Source: Gentiana macrophylla
Lineage: Eukaryota > Streptophyta > Magnoliopsida > Gentianales > Gentianaceae
NCBI GenBank assembly: GCA_026214975.1
Contig: JAOBSW010000478.1
Location: 20,252 to 84,251, forward strand
Length of the DNA: 64,000 nt
Direction of reading: 5' to 3'
In this document: positions 58,401 through 64,000 of the stretch, one piece after another
Layout of the letters: every line of letters begins with the position of its first letter
How positions within the stretch are numbered: the first letter of the stretch is position 1
The notes under the pieces: generated by a model
Databases searched by the model: none
What the model saw: only the letters and a program-made list of their open reading frames with translations
What the model was told of the DNA's origin: nothing
Made by a program: the position numbers and the translations under genes

Positions 58401-59590
58401 TACAAAGCATATGAAAAAGAGGAAAGGTAAGAAAGCACTCAGAATTTGAATCCAGTGAGTGAAAAGAATGAAGAATCATCGATAATGGCTCGGATAATAG
58501 TGATGAAAAAGGCATTTCGGACAATGAAAAAGCATGTATATGTCTTATGACCAAAGAACTAGATGAAGATGAAGGGTGACCTGAGACATTGAAAGCAAGT
58601 CTATGTCTAATAGCCAAAGAATCTGATGGCGAGGTAACATCTAGCTCTTACTCTTCATCAAATGCATCCACATCTAACAATGCACAATCTTTTATTCTCC
58701 CATTAGATCCGTATTACTAGTCAAAATCTCATGACTAAATTTGATGAAATTGAGATGAATCTTGAAATTGAGGAAAGATATGAGATCTAAGAAAATAAAA
58801 TAAAAGATTGAAGGACCAACTGAATAAATTGAAAGTTGAACTAGCTACTAAGGAGATATACTCACTAATCAAAAAGCGGATCATACACTCTTACTGCAGG
58901 TCGGTGAGGAAATCCACCTAGCGACTAAAAACACCACAAAACCACTAAATGCACGGCTTACAAACCCTCAAAAGGTTTGGATCGAGATCTGTCTTAGCTA
59001 CAACTTGATCATGATGAGATTAGAATCAATGGTCAACACAGTGCGAATCCAGAACCAATATAGGACAAAAATTCGAGAAAGGAAAGACCATAGCTTCAAC
59101 CACTCATCTGCACCGGTGAAGTCAAAACCTAGTCTTGATGAAAAGCAGGCTAAATCATCAATCGATCCAACCAAATGCAAGGAATTTACGAAAGGTAAAG
59201 GAAGACTTTATCCTTGGAGGATGATTGGAATGTTGCACCTCCAAAATACAAGAAGAATCCATTTCATGATATGCATCATGTGTTTGAGAAAAATCAATCT
59301 AGGTATGTTCTAGACACATGAAGCAACATAGGTTTAGCATTGCATCTTGGAAAGTGAAGATGGATGCAAATGCACCAAAAAGTAGAAAAGTATCGAGAAT
59401 ACCTTCAATAGAAATATTAGAAGCTATTACGCCATGCATATATACATATGATGTTGATGACTTTAATTATTCAAGAAGAAGATCATTTGGATATACACTT
59501 GGACTAGGAGGCATATTTGCTAGCAGTATGGACCCAAGCGGTGTTGGGTACCTAACATAATTAATTTGTTTTGTAGGATATACAGTACAT
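58401..59590 (+). pseudogene. gag/protease linker of Sire-2, degraded
   Basis: This is a Lys/Glu/Ser-rich stretch with coiled-coil-like composition and a KSKPSLDEKQAKSS linker (59005-59313 frame), as found between gag and protease in Sire elements. No single long frame is left. The minus-strand frames here are shadows. Confidence 0.55.
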
Positions 59591-60620
59591 AGGCGGTGGA
59601 TGTTCGGACACATGACATGAAACAAGAGATGGCTCATGACTTCAAAGCTTTTGATGGACCCAAATCACATTTGGAGGCAAGAAAACCCTGGCAAGATTAA
59701 GAGGAAGGCACAATGCTCAAGAACAATTTGAAAATTCAAAATGTGGTATATGTTAAGGGACTTAATTTCAATCTGCTAAGCATCAGTCAATTACTATGAC
59801 AAAGGCTACAATATACACTTCAACAAGGAAGGATGCAAAGTGACCCACAGCCAATCCAACAGTAGTTCTTGCCGGAAGAAGAAATGATAACATGTATGTG
59901 GTGAATTGGAAAATAGCTAAAGCAGAAACATGTTTGTTTGTCAAAAATAAACAATCAACAATTTGGATTTGGCATAGAAGATTAAATCACACGAATTTCA
60001 AGACCATCAACACATTATCAAAGAACAAGTTAGTTGAAGGCACATGAAGATCACATTCAAGAAAGAAAGTATATGTGATGCATGTGAGAAAGGGATACAA
60101 ATCAAAAGTTCCTTCAAGTTAAAGCCACATCAATCAACAACAAGAATTACATACATTACATATGGACTGTTTGGACCAGTCACACGCGATAAGTGTAAGT
60201 GGTAAGAAATACACTCTAGTAGTGGTTGATGATTTCTCCAAATACACTGGACCATATTCATGAACAAGAAGAGAAACACCTTGAAGAGGTTGCGGTTGCT
60301 AAGAAGAATTCAAAATGAGAAAGAACTAAAGATCATCATGATCAGTTAGATAGAGCACAAAATTTCTAAATGAAATTATCAGGACTTATTGTGAAGAAAA
60401 TGGATTATTACATCAATTATCTGCAGCAGGAACTCTACAACAAAATGGTGGCAGAAAGAAGAAACAGAACACTCAAAGAATCAGTCAGAACAATGATTGC
60501 AAAAGCATGTCTACCAAAGAGGATTTGGGCTGAAGCAAAAAACACAACATGCTATACACAGAACAGATCAATCATCAACAAACATCATGGAATGACTCCA
60601 TATGAGATATGGAATTGAAG
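59591..60620 (+). pseudogene. pol (protease/integrase): Protease end and integrase of Sire-2, frameshifted
   Basis: Near 59600 a GGCSDT-like remnant followed by ATGACA marks the protease active-site region, usually DSGCSRHMTG. Next come VVYVKGLNFNLLSISQ (about 59742-59790) and the pre-integrase motif WIWHRRLNHTNF near 59970. A CDACEKGIQIKSSFK zinc-binding tail is near 60070. The core shows MDLFGPVT (60160, first Asp) and YTLVVVDDFSKYT (60210). Near 60440 is NKMVAERRNRTLKESVRTMI, which carries the catalytic Glu, then AKACLPKRIWAEA. The domain order is complete but the frame is broken at least four times. Confidence 0.82.
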
Positions 60621-62640
60621 AAAACCTAACATTTCACACTTACACATGTTTCGATCTCAATGTTTTGTTTTGAGCAGAATCGATTACACACCTTTGATGA
60701 AAAGGTGATGGAAGCAATCTTTATGGGATATTCGAGACACAATAAGGCATTGAGTTCTCAACAAAGAACATTGGTGATTGAAGAATCAATACATGTAGTA
60801 TTTGATAGACCAAACACATATGGTGAAAGTCTTCAAGATCAAGAAGAAGAAGCAAAACAAAGGGATGTATATACAAATACAACCATACCTGGCTACCATT
60901 ACGAATCATCATTTTGAAAATCAAATGAGCCACATATCAACACAATAGAAGAAGCACGAACTTGAACCTCGTACAACCTTTGAAGATGTAGAAGCACCAA
61001 GTGAAGAACAACTTCAACAACGACCTCAATTGGGTAGAGATCATCTGAAGAACAAGTAATTGGAGACATTCACACGAGGGAGTTAGAACCAGGAAGACAA
61101 GCTGGAGCATATGCTAACATGTTTTCTATCACAAGTGGAACCCAAGACAATAGATGATGCAATTCAAGATCTGAGATTTGATTATAGCCATGCAAGAAGA
61201 ACTAAATGAATTTGAAAGAAATGAAGTCTAGGAACTTGTTGAAAGACAGACATAGCCAACATCATTGGAACAAAATGGGTATTGAGAAACAAGATGGATG
61301 AGCAAAGGAGCAGTTATCGAGAAACAAAGCAAGGCTAGTTGCAAAAGGCAATTCTCAGCGAGAAGGAATATATTATGATGAAACATTTGCACGATGGCAA
61401 GGTGGAGGCAATTAGACTCTTTACAGCTTTTACGCACACAAAGACTTCAAAGTCTATCAAATGGATATCAAGAGTGCATTTCTGAATGGACTTTTGAAGA
61501 AGAAGTATATGTGGAACAACCTCACAGTTTCCAACTCAAAGGAAAAGAAGACAAAGTATACAAACTCAAGAAAGCTCTTTATGGACTCAAGCAGGCACCG
61601 GATCTTGGTATGAAACACTATCACAATTTTTGATCAAAATGGATTCAACAAGGGAACTATAGATGAGACTCTATTCAAATTAGAGGAAGGAACAAGCACA
61701 TTGCTAGTAAAAATCTATGTTGATGACATTATCTTTGGATCACGAGGATGAAAAGGCTGTGTCGAGAAATTTGCAAACCTAATGAAGAGCAAATTTGGAT
61801 GCGCATGATGGGAGAATTAAATTATTTTCTTGGTCTTCAAGTAAAGCAAATGAAGGATGGTATCTTCGTGAGTCAAGCCAAGTATACAAAAGACTCGATA
61901 CACAAGTATGGTATGGATACAAGTGGCCTGCAATGAGATACACCAATGTGTGCAAGAGTCATTCTTGGAAAAGATGATTTGGAAAAGATGTTGATCAAAA
62001 AATGTATAGAGGAATCATTGGATCCCTACTTTATCTAGCTACCAGCGGACTGATATAGCATTTGCGGTAGGAGTATGTGCAAGTTTCAAGCTCAACCAAA
62101 AGAATCACATCTTTTAGCGGAGACAAAAGAATAATCAAATACTGAAAAACACTATTAATGTTGGAATTTGGTATCCAAAAGATGGAGGATTCAAGTTGAT
62201 ATCATATTCGAGACTCGACTATCTTTGGATGCAAGATAGATGGAAAAAGCACCTCTGGAACATGCGGATGCTAGGCACCAGGCTAGTCTCTTGGTTGATA
62301 AAAGCAAAACTTCATATCTACATCAGCATTTGAAGGCGAGAATATATAGCGGCGGCGGTTATTTGTGCACAAGTACTTTGGATTAGAAAATAGCTAAGGG
62401 ATTATGGGTGGAAGAAAAGACTATCCCAATGATGTGAGACAACACAAGTGCCATATCTATCATTGAAAATCGAGTGTTGCATTCAAGAACAAAGCATATT
62501 GATGTGAGACATCATTTTATCAAAGATCATGTTGAAAAGGAGATGTCATCCTAAAATACATACCTTTGAAGATCAATTGGTGACATCTTCACTAAACCAC
62601 TCGATCATGAATGATTTAGCATGTTAAGCTGAAGGCAGGA
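60621..62640 (+). pseudogene. pol (RT/RNase H): RT and RNase H of Sire-2, frameshifted
   Basis: A spacer follows integrase (60660-60917, with FDEKVMEAIFMGYS and then an acidic linker). RT begins near 61200 (ELNEFERNEV), then IIGTKWVLRNKMDE, a VEQPHSFQLKGKEDKVYKL stretch and KALYGLKQAP (61394-61633). The catalytic YVDDIIFGS is at 61716-61742. GELNYFLGLQVKQ and DGIFVSQAKYTKD follow at 61748-61936. RNase H shows an EYIAAAV-type stretch near 62337 and [18 protein letters not shown] at 62489-62541, ending with GDIFTKPLDHE (62580). Several stops, including CAG-to-TAG changes, are present. Confidence 0.86.
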
Positions 62641-63143
62641 ATGATTGAAATTGACTAAGTAACAAGCGGCTAACTTGAGTAATCGGCCAAGTAACTCGTA
62701 ATTTGTTTAAACCTTTGCCATTCTACGGAGATGGCAGGTGAGGCTATGAAGTAACTTCAGCGATTGTTAGGAGCAGTAGAATAAAGAAGCTCGGTGAGAA
62801 ATTCACTACATCGGCTAAGTGACCAGTAAGGCCTCCACGAAATGAAGAATGGAGTAATGGGCAAATTAAAGTGTAGAGCGAGAATCCACTTTTATACACG
62901 TGGAGAATAAAGGAGTTATTGAGGATTATCTTGTGAAAGATTACACACGTGGAGATCAATTTACAATTATAGGTAACCATATTATTTGTCTAATTACAAG
63001 CGCCTCGAATCTGGAGTTTATCATTATTTACCTCAATCCACTCCCAGCTACACTCGAATATCGGAGTTCATATACACAAATTACATAATTATGTCATAAA
63101 ATCCTTCCACATTCAAACCACGTTCACACCACCCAAATCAACC
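62641..63143 (+). other. Spacer after Sire-2 RNase H
   Basis: About 500 bases carry no protein motif. A minus-strand frame at 62980-62744 is not supported by anything else. Confidence 0.6.
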
Positions 63144-63150
63144 TATATAA
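63144..63150 (+). promoter_or_regulatory. TATA-like box before the Sire-2 distal ORF
   Basis: TATATAA lies in CACCACCCAAATCAACC-TATATAAAC, about 100 bases before the ATG at 63251. The leader between them is CT- and A-rich, like a plant 5' leader. A promoter role is inferred. Confidence 0.4.
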
Positions 63151-63250
63151 ACAACACTTAGAGGTCTTGAAATCTTTACGCTCTCTTGCAAATCATAAAT
63201 TCTATTGCAAATTCAAAGCTCTCTTTCAAAAATTCTCTTAACTTCCAACA

Positions 63251-64000
63251 ATGGCTTCCCATCCTCTCAAACACCCAGCTAGGTATGAAAAATCGATTGC
63301 CAACTGGATCGTTCTTCCAAGAAGAACACTACTTAAGCGTCTTGGAAATGATGAGGAAGCAAAATGATTGCTTAGCTGGATGCAAAAACCTAAAGTTATC
63401 GACCTTTCTAAATCCTCAAATAATGTGAAATGCGCTTTGAAAGCCTAATCTCATACGGAAAGCGCAAAATATGTTTACGGGCTCCTTGCGGAAGAAGGTG
63501 ATGAATGGGAGGAAGACAAGATTGTTGCATCACTGTCATGATGAAGTGGTCATTAAGGCAAAGGTAATTCATACTCATACAAAACTTTCAAATAAGAATT
63601 CGGAAAAAGTGACCTTGGTACCACAAAATTTGGATGATTTCGGGACAACAATCGATAAAAGCTGCAAATCCAGGATCTAAGAAGGTCAATTGCCTTAGAT
63701 GCACTTTAAAGAAACCCTTGATGAGTTCGATTATCCCTAATTGGAAAGAAGCATTGAAGAGAAGTTATGAGCAAATAATGCCATGGAGGCTAGAATCGAC
63801 TAATGGGAATCATCTACAACAATTTAGAAGTTCAATTGGGCATCTACTTCTTCCACGAGAATAAAATAACAAATCCAGGAAGTAAGCTACTTTGCCAACA
63901 AGGGATTAGCAAAGAAAAAGAAGAAAAATGGGATTTTCTAGGTAAAGAAATCCTATGGAATACTTCACATTATCTTACCACCTGCAATGTTTGAAGGTTC
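63251..64000 (+). pseudogene. Distal ORF of Sire-2 (env-like position), frameshifted, runs off the window
   Basis: The ATG at 63251 gives MASHPLKHPARYEKSIANW and RRTLLKRLGNDEEAK, then TGA at 63365. The neighbouring frames carry protein-like pieces: MQKPKVIDLSKSSNNVKCAL near 63380, YGLLAEEGDEWEEDKI near 63475, KVTLVPQNLDDFG near 63610, and NWKEALKRSYEQIMPW near 63745. These read as one broken protein of unknown family. In Sire elements an extra ORF, sometimes called env-like, stands after RNase H. No signal peptide or membrane segment is visible here. It could also be a captured gene. Confidence 0.5.

Larger units (their letters stand above)
55940..64000 (+). mobile_element. Sire-like Ty1 LTR retrotransposon (Sire-2), 3' end outside window
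   Basis: The element starts with a 1.37-kb LTR, then a tRNA-Met-type primer site, gag with a CCHC knuckle, the protease region, integrase, and RT with YVDDIIFGS. It continues with RNase H and a further ORF with its own TATA-like leader. The order PR-IN-RT-RH is that of Ty1, and a long region after RNase H fits the Sire lineage. Frameshifts run through the whole coding region. The left flank CCAAA (55935-55939) is the expected target duplication; its partner lies outside the window. Confidence 0.88.

Overview
The window is plant nuclear DNA, most likely from an angiosperm. It is AT-rich and consists almost entirely of LTR retrotransposons inserted into one another. I found no intact host gene, rRNA, tRNA or CRISPR array. 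The plant assignment rests on Athila-type Ty3 polyproteins, Sire-type Ty1 polyproteins, primer sites matching tRNA-Asp and initiator tRNA-Met, and a CACTA-like transposon end. The species cannot be told.

Left part (1-19095). A seven-unit ~60-bp tandem repeat and AT-rich DNA lead to a CACTA-like end at 1828. Then comes an Athila-type element on the minus strand (1831-17068, 'Athila-1'). Read from right to left it has a 5' LTR, a tRNA-Asp primer site, gag, protease, RT, RNase H, integrase, an unidentified broken ORF, two tandem ORFs of the putative plant transposon protein type (called PTP-a and PTP-b here, probably Pfam PF20167 by memory of the family pattern), a polypurine tract and a truncated 3' LTR. 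It sits against the 3' end of a Sire-like Ty1 element (17069-19095).

Middle and right (19096-55939). A second, diverged Athila-type element ('Athila-3', minus strand) forms a broken shell. Its pieces are 19096-20261, 29563-31359 and 55402-55939. Its own PTP-a/PTP-b pair is split by three insertions. Copy A of a non-coding Ty1-like family (F1, 20262-29562, minus, perfect AACTC target duplication) lies in PTP-b. A non-autonomous Athila-like element (G2, 31360-55401, plus) lies in PTP-a. A Sire-like element begins at 55940, also in PTP-a. G2 contains a second non-coding Ty1-like element (F2, 34844-52621, minus), which contains copy B of F1 (41005-49845, plus).

Right end (55940-64000). A Sire-like Ty1 element on the plus strand has a 5' LTR, primer site, gag, protease/integrase and RT/RNase H, all frameshifted. 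After these comes a separate ORF with its own TATA-like box. Its 3' LTR lies beyond the window.

How the parts relate: the coding elements are decayed, and F1, F2 and G2 lack polymerase genes, so they must have been copied with proteins supplied by others. The most interesting signals are the PTP-a/PTP-b tandem pair found in two diverged elements, GC-rich inverted motifs that recur upstream of these ORFs and next to an LTR TATA box, and an unassigned helical ORF between integrase and PTP-a. Many differences between paired LTRs cluster at CAG/CTG and CG sites, so some frameshifts may be consensus errors.
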